Assembly: GCF_000826105.1 (NCBI RefSeq)
Contig: NZ_CCYK01000003.1
Location: 1-64,000, forward strand
DNA from: Pseudomonas massiliensis
GTDB lineage: Bacteria; Pseudomonadota; Gammaproteobacteria; Pseudomonadales; Pseudomonadaceae
Length of the DNA: 64,000 bases
Direction of reading: 5' to 3'
The stretch's first letter is position 1. Each line of letters opens with the position of its first letter. A model generated the notes under the pieces. It saw nothing but the letters and a program-made list of their open reading frames with translations. It was not told the origin of the DNA and did no database searches. The position numbers were made by a program, and so were the translations under genes. This document shows, piece after piece, positions 30,413 to 39,078 of the stretch.

Positions 30413-31824
30413 TGCGTTGGCGAGCCATGGCCCGTCGCTATGCGGCGGCCGTCCGTGTAGCCTGGGCGAGGCGCCAGCCGGAGCGACACGATCGTCCACC
30501 GGCGGAATGGGCGTTCATGGCGCCGGCGTTGGCGCTACAACAGCGTCCGCCTCAGGTTTTTCCCAGGTTGCTGCAAGGCCTCATCCTGGCCGTTCTGCTG
30601 TTCGCCCTGATCTGGTCGGTGGTTGGCAAGGTCGATGTAGTCGCTACGGCCAGTGGAAAGGTTGTGCCCAGCGGGCGCAGCAAGGTCGTGCAGCCGAAGG
30701 AAAGCGCAGTGATCAAAGCGATCCACGTTCAGGATGGCCAGCCTGTAGCGGCCGGAGAAGTCTTGGTAGAGCTGGAGGCTCGGGCAACCGCGGCCGACCT
30801 TGCGCGACTGCGGACGGATCTGCTGTCCGCGCGAATGGACGCGGCCCGGGCCGTTGCAATGATCGCAAGTGTGGAAACCGACCAGCCACCCCAACTGCCC
30901 GATGACCGGGTAGCAGGCGTCAGTACTCTGAAGCGGCAAGCCGTTCAGCGGTGGCTGGAAGGCCAGTACCTGGAGCTGCGTAGCCAATTGGATCAGGCAG
31001 CGGCTGAAATCGCTCGCGCCGAACACGAGTTGGGCTCCCTCGATGTATCCATAGCGGCCTTGCGGTTGTCTCTGCCCATCGCCCGGGAGTTGGTAGAGGA
31101 CTACGCTCAGCTTCTAGCGGAGAATGCTGTTGCCAAGCATCAGTATCTCCAGCGCAAACAGGAGCAGCTTCAACAACAGCGAGAATTGGAGCAGTTGCGA
31201 GCCAGGCGGCAGGAGGTCACTTCAGCGCTACAGGCAGCGGTCCATCGGCGTTCCATTATCCTCGCCCAGCAGCGCCGGAACATGCTGGACCTTCAACACG
31301 AAGCTGAGTCAAGGGCGAATACTCTGGAGCATGAACTGGAAAAAGCACGGCTGCGCCACGGTCAGCGCACGCTCCGGGCGCCAGTGGACGGTACTGTGCA
31401 GCAACTGGCGGTGCATACCGTAGGGGGCGTGGTCACTGAAGCGCAGCCCCTGATGGTCATTGTGCCAAAGGAGCAACCTATCGAAGTGGAGGCCTTTCTG
31501 GCGAACAAGGATGTAGGCTTCGTCGAGCCTGGGCAGTCCGCCCAGATCAAGGTAGAGACCTTCAGTTATACCCGCTACGGCTTGGCGCAGGGCGTGGTCA
31601 GCAGCGTGTCCCATGACGCCATCGAGGATGCACAACGGGGCTTGGTGTATGCCGTGCGTATTCGCTTGGACAGCCCCTGGCTCACATGCCCCGGTGCGGC
31701 TCCCCTGTTACTCACCCCTGGCATGGCGGTCACCGCGGAGATCACCACCCGTCAGCGTCGCTTGATCAGTTATTTCCTTACGCCTTTGGAGGTGATGACA
31801 AGGGAGAGCCTACGGGAGCGATAA
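30409..31824 (+). CDS. HlyD-family type I secretion periplasmic adaptor
   Basis: 471 aa. A membrane fusion protein that links the inner-membrane ABC exporter to an outer-membrane TolC channel. It has a short cytoplasmic N-terminus, one membrane segment (LLQGLILAVLLFALIWSVV, near residue 60), the first lipoyl half GKVVPSGRSKVVQP with IKAIHVQDGQPV, a long coiled-coil region (about 120-320; many Q, E, L and A), the second half LRAPVDGTVQQLAVHT, and the C-terminal EITTRQRRLISYFLTPL motif of the HlyD family. It is the last gene of the secretion cluster and no TolC gene is present in the window. Only 12 bases separate it from the end of the convergent LysR gene. Confidence 0.92.
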   Translation: MMRWRAMARRYAAAVRVAWARRQPERHDRPPAEWAFMAPALALQQRPPQVFPRLLQGLILAVLLFALIWSVVGKVDVVATASGKVVPSGRSKVVQPKESAVIKAIHVQDGQPVAAGEVLVELEARATAADLARLRTDLLSARMDAARAVAMIASVETDQPPQLPDDRVAGVSTLKRQAVQRWLEGQYLELRSQLDQAAAEIARAEHELGSLDVSIAALRLSLPIARELVEDYAQLLAENAVAKHQYLQRKQEQLQQQRELEQLRARRQEVTSALQAAVHRRSIILAQQRRNMLDLQHEAESRANTLEHELEKARLRHGQRTLRAPVDGTVQQLAVHTVGGVVTEAQPLMVIVPKEQPIEVEAFLANKDVGFVEPGQSAQIKVETFSYTRYGLAQGVVSSVSHDAIEDAQRGLVYAVRIRLDSPWLTCPGAAPLLLTPGMAVTAEITTRQRRLISYFLTPLEVMTRESLRER

Positions 31825-31836
31825 CCGCTTTTGCCC

Positions 31837-32766
31837 TCAGGCCGAATGCCCCATCAACACCCCCTGCCGCGCCTCCGTCTCCGCCCTGATGTAATCCCAC
31901 AACAAGGTTATCCGCTTCAACTTCCGCAGGTCCTCCCGGCAGTACATCCAGAACTGCCGGGTCAGGCTCACTTGGTCCGGCAGCACGGGAACCAGGTCCG
32001 GCGCTTCGGCGGCGAGGAAGCAGGGGAGGATGGCCAGGCCATGGCCCTGGCGGGCGGCGACCATCTGCGCCACCACGCTGGTGCTGCGCAGGCGGGCGCT
32101 GGCGTTGGGCAGCACATGGCTGAGGTAGAGCAGCTCGGCGCTGAAGGCCAGGTCGTCCACATAGCTGACGAAGGGATGAGCGGCCAGTTGGCTGACGTCG
32201 GTGATGGCTGGGTAGCTATCCAGGTAATCGGCGGTGGCGTAGAGGCGCAGCCGGTAGTCGGTGAGCTTGCAGCAGACGTAGGGGCCATGCTCGGGGCGCT
32301 CCACGGCGATCACGATGTCGGCTTCGCGCTTGGAGAGGCTGATGAAATGCGGCAGCGGCAGGATGTCCAGCGAGATGGCTGGGTACTGCTCCACGAAGCG
32401 GCTCAACAGCGGAGTGATGAAGAAACTGCCGAAGCCTTCAGTGCAACCCATGCGGACATGCCCTGAGGGCGCCAGGCCGGAGCCGGTGACTTGTTCACAG
32501 GCCATGTGCAGGGTGCTTTCGATGGCCTCGGCGTAACCGAGAAGACGCTGCCCTTCGTTGGTGAGGCTGAAGCCGTTGGTGCGGGACTTCTCGAAGAGCA
32601 GGGTGCCAAGGGAGGCTTCCAGGGCATTGATGCGGCGGGAGACGGTGGTGTAGTCCACGCCCAGGCGTTTCGCCGCGCTGCTGGCCTTGCGCAGGCGGGC
32701 CACTTCGAGAAAGAACTTGAGGTCGTCCCAGTTCAGGCCTGCCAGGGAAGTTAGGTGTTTTTGCAT
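31837..32766 (-). CDS. LysR-family regulator next to mmsAB
   Basis: 309 aa from MQKHLTSL. The N-terminal winged helix-turn-helix (WDDLKFFLEVARLRKASSAA, then VDYTTVSRRINALEASLGTL) is followed by the effector-binding domain (from about residue 95; HVRMGCTEGFGSFF). The gene is divergent from mmsA with a 122-base gap holding a TGCAT-N11-ATGCA site, so it probably controls mmsAB (valine breakdown). The frame extends 14 codons upstream, and its first ATG would lie inside that operator, so I prefer 32766. Confidence 0.88.
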   Translation of the reverse strand: MQKHLTSLAGLNWDDLKFFLEVARLRKASSAAKRLGVDYTTVSRRINALEASLGTLLFEKSRTNGFSLTNEGQRLLGYAEAIESTLHMACEQVTGSGLAPSGHVRMGCTEGFGSFFITPLLSRFVEQYPAISLDILPLPHFISLSKREADIVIAVERPEHGPYVCCKLTDYRLRLYATADYLDSYPAITDVSQLAAHPFVSYVDDLAFSAELLYLSHVLPNASARLRSTSVVAQMVAARQGHGLAILPCFLAAEAPDLVPVLPDQVSLTRQFWMYCREDLRKLKRITLLWDYIRAETEARQGVLMGHSA

Positions 32767-32803
32767 GATGGTCCGGCTTATATCTACGTTCTTATTGGAA
32801 GTT

Positions 32804-32824
32804 TGCATACCTATACTGGATGCA
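32804..32824. promoter_or_regulatory. Candidate LysR operator between regulator and mmsA
   Basis: TGCAT (32804-32808), 11 bases, ATGCA (32820-32824): a perfect 5-bp dyad with the spacing seen in many LysR T-N11-A sites, 64 bases before the mmsA start and 38 bases upstream of the regulator start. Visible by eye only. Confidence 0.5.
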
Positions 32825-32888
32825 GCCCCAGGCTGCCACTCCTCTTAAATGGCGGCCCTGCGAATAACAACAATCACGCGGAGGTTTC

Positions 32889-34415
32889 ATGAACGCACCC
32901 GTTCCGTCCAATTCCACCCAGGTCGAAAACGCCAAGCTGCTGATCGATGGCCGCTGGGTCGAATCGAACACCACTGAATGGCAAGACGTGCTCAACCCCG
33001 CGACCCAGCAAGTGCTGGCGCGGGTGCCCTTCGCCACGCTCGAGGAAGTGGACGCCGCCGTGCAGGCCGCGCAGCGGGCTTTCACCGAATGGCGGCAAAC
33101 GCCCATAGGCGCGCGCATGCGCATCATGCTCAAGCTGCAGGCGCTGATTCGCGAGCACAGCAAGCGCATTGCCGCGGTGCTCAGCGCCGAGCAGGGCAAG
33201 ACACTGGCCGACGCCGAGGGGGATATCTTCCGGGGCCTGGAAGTGGTGGAACACGCCTGCTCCGTGGGCAGCCTGCAGATGGGTGAGTTCGCGGAAAACG
33301 TGGCGGGCGGTGTCGACACCTACACCCTGCGCCAACCCATCGGGGTATGCGCAGGCATCACGCCGTTCAACTTCCCGGCGATGATCCCGCTGTGGATGTT
33401 CCCCATGGCCATCGTGTGCGGCAATACCTTCGTACTCAAGCCTTCCGAGCAAGACCCGCTTTCCACCCTGCTGCTGGTGGAGCTGGCCCTGGAGGCCGGC
33501 ATCCCGGCCGGTGTGTTGAACGTGGTGCACGGCGGCAAGGAAGTGGTCGATGCCATCTGCACCCACCCCTTGATCAAGGCGGTGTCCTTCGTGGGCTCCA
33601 CGGCGGTGGGCACACATGTGTACAACCTGGCCGGCCAGCACGGCAAGCGGGTGCAAGCCATGATGGGCGCGAAGAACCATGCGGTGGTGCTGCCAGACGC
33701 CAACCGCGAACAGACCCTCAATGCGCTGGTGGGCGCGGCCTTCGGTGCCGCCGGCCAGCGCTGCATGGCCACCTCGGTGGCGGTGATGGTTGGCGAAAGT
33801 CGCCAGTGGATTCCTCAGCTAAAGGCCTTGGCCGAGCAACTGAAGGTCAATGCGGGCAGCGAGCCGGGCACCGATGTGGGCCCCTTGATTTCGCCGCGGG
33901 CCAAGGCGCGAGTGGAAGAGCTGATAGAAAGTGGCGTGCGCGAAGGTGCGCGTCTGGAGCTGGACGGCCGCGGGGTGAAGGTACCGGGTTACGAGAACGG
34001 CAACTTTGTGGGCCCGACCTTGTTCACTGGCGTAACCACGGACATGCGCATCTATACCGAGGAGATCTTCGGGCCGGTACTGGTGGTGCTGGAAGTGGAC
34101 ACCCTCGACGAGGCCATCGCGCTGGTCAACCGCAACCCCTTCGGTAATGGCACCGGGCTGTTCACCCAGAGCGGCGCGGCGGCGCGCAAGTTCCAGAGCG
34201 AGATCGACGTGGGCCAGGTGGGGATCAACATCCCGATTCCGGTACCGGTGCCCTTCTTCAGCTTCACCGGCTCGCGCGGCTCGAAGCTGGGCGACCTCGG
34301 GCCTTACGGCAAGCAGGTAGTGCAGTTCTACACCCAGACCAAGACCGTGACCGCCCGCTGGTTCGATGACGCCAGCGTCAATACCGGCGTGAACACCACC
34401 ATCCACCTGCGCTAA
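32889..34415 (+). CDS. mmsA: Methylmalonate-semialdehyde dehydrogenase (CoA-acylating)
   Basis: 508 aa, aldehyde dehydrogenase family. It converts (methyl)malonate semialdehyde, CoA and NAD+ to propionyl- or acetyl-CoA, the last step of valine degradation. Visible: [20 protein letters not shown] (typical of this subfamily), [12 protein letters not shown], the catalytic cysteine in [13 protein letters not shown], and [16 protein letters not shown] ribosome site precedes the ATG. It is followed after 9 bases by mmsB and lies opposite a LysR gene. Confidence 0.95.
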   Translation: MNAPVPSNSTQVENAKLLIDGRWVESNTTEWQDVLNPATQQVLARVPFATLEEVDAAVQAAQRAFTEWRQTPIGARMRIMLKLQALIREHSKRIAAVLSAEQGKTLADAEGDIFRGLEVVEHACSVGSLQMGEFAENVAGGVDTYTLRQPIGVCAGITPFNFPAMIPLWMFPMAIVCGNTFVLKPSEQDPLSTLLLVELALEAGIPAGVLNVVHGGKEVVDAICTHPLIKAVSFVGSTAVGTHVYNLAGQHGKRVQAMMGAKNHAVVLPDANREQTLNALVGAAFGAAGQRCMATSVAVMVGESRQWIPQLKALAEQLKVNAGSEPGTDVGPLISPRAKARVEELIESGVREGARLELDGRGVKVPGYENGNFVGPTLFTGVTTDMRIYTEEIFGPVLVVLEVDTLDEAIALVNRNPFGNGTGLFTQSGAAARKFQSEIDVGQVGINIPIPVPVPFFSFTGSRGSKLGDLGPYGKQVVQFYTQTKTVTARWFDDASVNTGVNTTIHLR

Positions 34416-34424
34416 GGAGCTGCC

Positions 34425-35318
34425 ATGCGTATCGCATTCATCGGCCTGGGCAACATGGGCGCGCCCATGGCCCGCAACCTGATCAAGGCCGGCCATCAGC
34501 TGGTGCTGTTCGACCTCAACCGAGGCATCCTGGAGGAACTCGGCGCCCTGGGCGCAGAGGTGGCCGAATCCCCGCGCCAGGCCGCCGAGCCGGCTGAACT
34601 GGTGATCACCATGCTGCCAGCCGCTGCCCACGTGCGGGCAGTGTTCCAGCAAGAAACCGGCGTGCTGGCCGGCATCCGTCCCGGCACTCCGGTGGTGGAC
34701 TGCAGCACCATCGACCCGCAGACCGCTCGCGACCTGCACGCCCTGGCCGCCAAGCAGGGCGTGGATTTCGCCGACGCCCCGGTGTCCGGCGGCACCGGCG
34801 GGGCCCAGGCCGGTACCCTGACCTTCATGGTCGGCGCCAGCGATGCCCTGTTCGCCACCTTGCAGCCCGTGCTGGCGCAGATGGGCAAGAACATCGTGCA
34901 CTGTGGGCAGGTAGGCACCGGCCAGGTGGCCAAGATCTGCAACAACATGCTGCTGGGTATTTCCATGATCGGGGTGGCCGAAGCCATGGCCCTGGGCAAT
35001 GCCCTGGGCATAGACGTCCAGGTGCTGGCAGGGGTGATCAACAGTTCCACGGGCCGCTGCTGGAGTGCAGAGACCTACAACCCCTGGCCGGGGATCGTGC
35101 CCACGGCGCCGGCAAGCCGCGGCTATACCGGCGGCTTCGGCGCGGCCCTGATGCTCAAAGACCTGGGCCTGGCCACCGAAGCGGCCCGCCAGGCCAACCA
35201 GCCGGTGCTGATGGGTGGGTTGGCCCAGCAGCTGTACCAGGCCATGAACCTGCGAGGCGAGGGCGGGCTGGATTTTTCCGCCATCGTCAAGGCCTATCAA
35301 GCCGGTGAAAACACCTAG
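34425..35318 (+). CDS. mmsB: 3-hydroxyisobutyrate dehydrogenase
   Basis: 297 aa. NAD+-dependent oxidation of 3-hydroxyisobutyrate to methylmalonate semialdehyde, the substrate of MmsA. The N-terminal Rossmann motif is IAFIGLGNMGAPMARNL; DAPVSGGTGGAQAGTLTFMV is the substrate-binding signature; the catalytic lysine is in VAKICNNMLL; GFGAALMLKDLGLA lies near the C-terminus. AAGGAG overlaps the mmsA stop, so the pair is translationally linked. Confidence 0.95.
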   Translation: MRIAFIGLGNMGAPMARNLIKAGHQLVLFDLNRGILEELGALGAEVAESPRQAAEPAELVITMLPAAAHVRAVFQQETGVLAGIRPGTPVVDCSTIDPQTARDLHALAAKQGVDFADAPVSGGTGGAQAGTLTFMVGASDALFATLQPVLAQMGKNIVHCGQVGTGQVAKICNNMLLGISMIGVAEAMALGNALGIDVQVLAGVINSSTGRCWSAETYNPWPGIVPTAPASRGYTGGFGAALMLKDLGLATEAARQANQPVLMGGLAQQLYQAMNLRGEGGLDFSAIVKAYQAGENT

Positions 35319-35344
35319 CCGCCGGTGCGACGGGCAATGGGGCT

Positions 35345-35641
35345 TCACTTCAGCGGGCGTACCCGCTGGATCTCGAAGTCCCCCTCCAGGTACTCCATGC
35401 GAGCCTCGAAGAACGCCTGCATGTGCGGCAGGGCGGAGTGCACGTCCAAGGCCTGCTTATCGGCCCACACCTCGAAGAATACGAACAGGCTCGGGTCTTC
35501 GTCGTCCTGAAGCATGTGGTATTCGATGCAGCCCGGCTCGGCGCGGCTGGCGTCGACATAGTTCAAGAACAACGCTTTGAACGCCTCGGCGCGCTCGGGG
35601 CGGGTCTTGGCTTTAAGGATGAAAGCATAGGCGTCTGTCAC
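35345..35641 (-). CDS. Antibiotic-biosynthesis monooxygenase (ABM) domain protein
   Basis: 98 aa, a single ABM dimeric alpha-beta barrel, similar to YgiN/LsrG-type small monooxygenases or isomerases (FILKAKTRPERAEAFKALF, SRAEPGCIEYHMLQD, FVFFEVWADKQALDVH, MQAFFEA). Start is GTG 35641 with GGAG 8 bases upstream. A longer frame to 35776 adds residues unlike the family. It is convergent with mmsB, with 26 bases between. In this family, proteins beside MdaB often act on quinones; that link is inferred from the neighbouring divergent gene. Confidence 0.85.
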   Translation of the reverse strand: MTDAYAFILKAKTRPERAEAFKALFLNYVDASRAEPGCIEYHMLQDDEDPSLFVFFEVWADKQALDVHSALPHMQAFFEARMEYLEGDFEIQRVRPLK

Positions 35642-35796
35642 GAAGCGTCTCCAAACCAGTGAGCGGAGTTGAAGATTACCGCAACAATGCAGATGGAATT
35701 CGTGCATTGGCGGAACAAGCGATTTGCATCGCCTCAGCTGTTTTCTCAAGCCCCCAGGCTCTAGTCTGCGCTCCATCGAATTTTTGGAGGTTTCAG

Positions 35797-36381
35797 ATGA
35801 AGATCCTGTTGCTCAACGGCGGTAAGCAGTTCGCCCACTCCGACGGCCGCTACAACGAAACCCTGCACAATGCCGCCCTGGCCTACCTGGACCATGCCGG
35901 GCATGACGTGCAGACCACCTTTATCGATGGCGGCTACGACATCGAGGCCGAGGTGAAGAAATACCTCTGGGCCGACGTGGTGATCTACCAGATGCCCGGC
36001 TGGTGGATGGGCGCGCCCTGGACGGTGAAGAAATACATCGACGAGGTGTTTACCCAGGGCCATGGCAGCCTGTACTCCAACGACGGCCGTACCCGTTCGG
36101 ACGCCTCCCAGCGCTACGGCAGCGGCGGGCTGATCCACGACAAGCGCTACATGATCTCGGCCACCTGGAACGCCCCCCAGCAAGCCTTTGACGACCCGCA
36201 GGACTTCTTCGAAGGCAGGGGTGTGGATGCGGTCTACTTCCCCTTCCACAAGGCCAACCAGTTCCTCGGCATGCAACCGCTGCCCACCTTCCTGGCGGTG
36301 GATGTGATGAAACGGCCGAATGTAGATGCGGACGTTGCCCGCTATCAGCAGCACCTGGAAACTGTGTTAAAAGGAATGTGA
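35797..36381 (+). CDS. mdaB: NAD(P)H:quinone oxidoreductase MdaB
   Basis: 194 aa flavodoxin-like FAD/NAD(P)H quinone reductase (modulator of drug activity B), a two-electron reducer of quinones that limits redox cycling. MKILLLNGGKQFAHSDGRYN is the family N-terminus; YQMPGWWMGAPWTVKKYIDE is the FAD/substrate region; YMISATWNAP follows. Start 35797 has TGGAGG 7-8 bases upstream. It is followed directly by a LysR gene that overlaps its stop region. Confidence 0.95.
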   Translation: MKILLLNGGKQFAHSDGRYNETLHNAALAYLDHAGHDVQTTFIDGGYDIEAEVKKYLWADVVIYQMPGWWMGAPWTVKKYIDEVFTQGHGSLYSNDGRTRSDASQRYGSGGLIHDKRYMISATWNAPQQAFDDPQDFFEGRGVDAVYFPFHKANQFLGMQPLPTFLAVDVMKRPNVDADVARYQQHLETVLKGM

Positions 36382-36401
36382 ATTCCCGCAGAGCCTGGTA
36401 T

Positions 36402-37298
36402 GTGAAAGCCCGATCCGATGAACTGCAACTCTTCGTTTCAGTGGTCGACGGCGGCTCCTTTTCCGCCGCCGCCGAGCAGGTCGGGCAATCGCCTTCGGCG
36501 GTAAGCCGCTCCCTGGCGCGGCTCGAGGCCAAGCTGGGCACTACCCTGATCAACCGCACCACCCGGCGCATGAGCCTTACCGAGGAAGGCAAGTTCTTCC
36601 TGGAGCGGGCCAAGGCCATCCTTGAAGACATGGAAGCACTGGAGGAACACCTCGCCCTGCGCCAACAGGCGCCGGCCGGACGGCTAAGGGTCAATGCCGC
36701 CTCGCCCTTCATGCTCCATGCGGTAGTGCCCCATGTGGCGGAATTCCGCAGCCGCTACCCGGATATTTTCCTCGAGCTCAACACCAACGACCTGATCATC
36801 GACCTGCTCGAAGAAAGCACCGACGTCGCCATTCGCATCGGCAGCCTGGCCGATTCCACCCTGCATGCGCGCCACCTGGGCAGCAGCCCACTGAACCTGC
36901 TGGCCAGCCCGGCCTACCTGGAGCGCCATGGCACGCCACGGCATGTGGAAGACTTGCAGCGGCACACCCTGCTCGGCTTCACCCGTAACGAGGGGCTCAA
37001 CCAGTGGCCGCTGCGTCACAGTGGCGGGGACCGCTGGGCCATTACCCCGGCGCTGGCTGCTTCCAGTGGCGACACCCTGCGCGAGCTGGCCCTGGCCGGG
37101 GAGGGTATCGTGTGCCTGTCGCATTTCATGACCCACCACGACATCCGCGAGGGCCGGCTCAAGGTACTGCTGGCCAGCCACAACAGCGGCCATCGCCAGC
37201 CGATTCACGCGGTGTACTACCGCAACACGCAGCTGGCCCTGCGCATCCAGTGCTTCCTGGACTTCATGCAGGAGAAGCTGAAGGCGTACGCCAAATAA
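36402..37298 (+). CDS. LysR-family regulator following mdaB
   Basis: 298 aa. N-terminal winged helix-turn-helix (ELQLFVSVVDGGSFSAAAEQ, SPSAVSRSLARLEAKLG, LINRTTRRMSLTEEG) and LysR substrate-binding domain (from about 90). Start uncertain: GTG 36378 overlaps the mdaB stop but its AAGGA is only 2 bases away; GTG 36402 (MKARSDELQ) matches the usual family start. Same-strand arrangement after mdaB suggests it regulates mdaB or the divergent ABM gene; regulators of this type often respond to quinones. Target inferred. Confidence 0.85.
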   Translation: MKARSDELQLFVSVVDGGSFSAAAEQVGQSPSAVSRSLARLEAKLGTTLINRTTRRMSLTEEGKFFLERAKAILEDMEALEEHLALRQQAPAGRLRVNAASPFMLHAVVPHVAEFRSRYPDIFLELNTNDLIIDLLEESTDVAIRIGSLADSTLHARHLGSSPLNLLASPAYLERHGTPRHVEDLQRHTLLGFTRNEGLNQWPLRHSGGDRWAITPALAASSGDTLRELALAGEGIVCLSHFMTHHDIREGRLKVLLASHNSGHRQPIHAVYYRNTQLALRIQCFLDFMQEKLKAYAK

Positions 37299-37366
37299 CC
37301 GGATTTTGCCGAGACGGCGTTTTTGGTCCTTACTTGAGGGCGGATTTCCCACAACAAGGATCGCCC

Positions 37367-39034
37367 ATGCGTCTCGTACTCTGCAAAACCCTGGTCGCCA
37401 CGGCCGTGCTGGTCGCCTGCGGCACCAGCTGGGCCAGTGCCCTGCCGGCGGGGGCCATCGCCTCGCCGGACCGCTACGGCGCGGAAGTGGCCGAAGCCGT
37501 GCTCAAGCGTGGCGGCAACGCGGTGGATGCGGCGGTGGCCACTGCCTTCACGCTGGCAGTGACCTTCCCCGAGGCCGGGAACCTCGGCGGCGGTGGCTTC
37601 ATGACGTTGTACGTCAACGGCAAACCTTACTTCCTCGATTACCGGGAAACCGCGCCCAAGGCCGCCACCAAGGACATGTACCTAGACGCCAAGGGCGAGG
37701 TGGTGCCTGACCTGAGCCTGGTTGGCGCCAAGGCGGCCGGGGTGCCGGGCACCGTGATGGGCCTGTGGGAAGCCCACAAGCGCTTCGGCAAGCTACCCTG
37801 GGCCGAGCTGTTGACCCCGGCCATCGGCTACGCCAAGCGCGGCTTCATCGTAGCCCAGGAGCAGTACCAATACCGCGAGGATGCCCTGGGCCTGTTCAAG
37901 GGCAGCACCAACTTCGGCAAATACTTCGGCAACATGAAGGTCGGCGAGCGCTTCACCCAGCCGGAGCTGGCGCAAACCCTGGAGCGCATCGCCGACAAGG
38001 GCGTAAGCGAGTTCTATCAGGGCAAGACGGCCCAACTGCTGGTCAAGCAGATGCAGCAGGACAAGGGCCTGATCACCGCGGCGGACCTCAAGGGCTACAA
38101 GGCCCACTGGCGCGAGCCGCTGAAGATCGACTGGCGCGGCAATGCCATCTACACCGCGCCCCTGCCCAGTTCCGGAGGGATCGCCCTGGCCCAGCTGCTG
38201 GGCATCAAGGAGAGGCGCAGCGAAGACTTCAAAGGCGTACCGCTCAATTCGGCCCGGTACATTCACCTGCTGGCGGAAATCGAAAAGCGCGTGTTCGCCG
38301 ACCGCGCCGACTACCTGGGCGACCCGGACTTCAACAAGGTGCCGGTGGACAAGCTGATCGCCCCGGCCTACCTGGACCGCCGCGCCGCCGAGATCAACCC
38401 CAAGGCGATCTCGCCCACCGAGCAGGTGCGCCCAGGCCTGGAAACCCACCAGACCACGCACTTCTCGGTGATCGACAAAGACGGCAACGCCGTGAGCAAC
38501 ACCTACACCCTGAACTTCGACTACGGCAGCGGCGTGGTGGTGGACGGGGCGGGCTTCCTGCTCAACGACGAAATGGACGACTTCAGCGCCAAGCCCGGCG
38601 TGGCCAACGGGTTCGGTGTGGTCGGCAGCGACGCCAACGCCATTGCCCCGGGCAAACGGATGCTGTCTTCCATGAGCCCGACCATCGTGACCCGCAACGG
38701 CCAGGTGACTCTGGTGCTCGGCACGCCGGGTGGCTCGCGGATCTTCACTACGCTGTTCCAGGTGCTCAACAACCTGTACGACTATCAGCTGACCCCGGTG
38801 GAAGCGGTGACCGTACAGCGGGTGCATCACCAGTTGCTGCCCAAGGACACCATCTACTACGACGCGCTGGCGCCGCTGACGGGAGAGGTGGCCGATGACC
38901 TGAAGAAAATGGGCTACACCCTGGAAGATCAGGGGTGGCTGATGGGCAATGTGCAGTTGATTCGGGTACAGGACGGCGAGCTGGAAACCGCGTCTGACCC
39001 GCGTGGGCGCGGGGAGGGGCGTGTGGTGAAATAA
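37367..39034 (+). CDS. ggt: Gamma-glutamyltransferase
   Basis: 555 aa precursor. Periplasmic, self-processing enzyme that hydrolyses or transfers the gamma-glutamyl group of glutathione and related peptides. Signal peptide MRLVLCKTLVATAVLVACGT; LVAC also resembles a lipobox. Motifs: GGNAVDAAVATAFTLAV, GGGGFMTLY, and the processing site QTTHFSVIDKDGNAV, where Thr363 would be both cleavage site and nucleophile; TPGGSRIFTTLFQ lies near the end. Start 37367 has AAGGA 6 bases upstream; the open frame reaches further upstream but overlaps the LysR gene. Confidence 0.95.
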   Translation: MRLVLCKTLVATAVLVACGTSWASALPAGAIASPDRYGAEVAEAVLKRGGNAVDAAVATAFTLAVTFPEAGNLGGGGFMTLYVNGKPYFLDYRETAPKAATKDMYLDAKGEVVPDLSLVGAKAAGVPGTVMGLWEAHKRFGKLPWAELLTPAIGYAKRGFIVAQEQYQYREDALGLFKGSTNFGKYFGNMKVGERFTQPELAQTLERIADKGVSEFYQGKTAQLLVKQMQQDKGLITAADLKGYKAHWREPLKIDWRGNAIYTAPLPSSGGIALAQLLGIKERRSEDFKGVPLNSARYIHLLAEIEKRVFADRADYLGDPDFNKVPVDKLIAPAYLDRRAAEINPKAISPTEQVRPGLETHQTTHFSVIDKDGNAVSNTYTLNFDYGSGVVVDGAGFLLNDEMDDFSAKPGVANGFGVVGSDANAIAPGKRMLSSMSPTIVTRNGQVTLVLGTPGGSRIFTTLFQVLNNLYDYQLTPVEAVTVQRVHHQLLPKDTIYYDALAPLTGEVADDLKKMGYTLEDQGWLMGNVQLIRVQDGELETASDPRGRGEGRVVK

Positions 39035-39042
39035 GCGAAGGT

Positions 39043-39068
39043 GGCCGCCGCCTGGCGGGGCGGCGGCC
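39043..39068. terminator. GC-rich hairpin between convergent ggt and dehydrogenase genes
   Basis: GGCCGCCGCC (39043-39052) pairs perfectly with GGCGGCGGCC (39059-39068). It lies in the 44-base gap between two convergent genes. There is no long U-run on either side, so termination strength is uncertain; it may serve both directions. Confidence 0.6.
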
Positions 39069-39078
39069 GGCACAGCCA

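Noticed and set aside
33819..35348. 509-codon minus-strand open frame
   Set aside because: Antisense to mmsA and mmsB, both of which are clearly real.
37004..37366. 121-codon upstream extension of ggt
   Set aside because: It overlaps the LysR gene, and the signal peptide and ribosome site fix the start at 37367.
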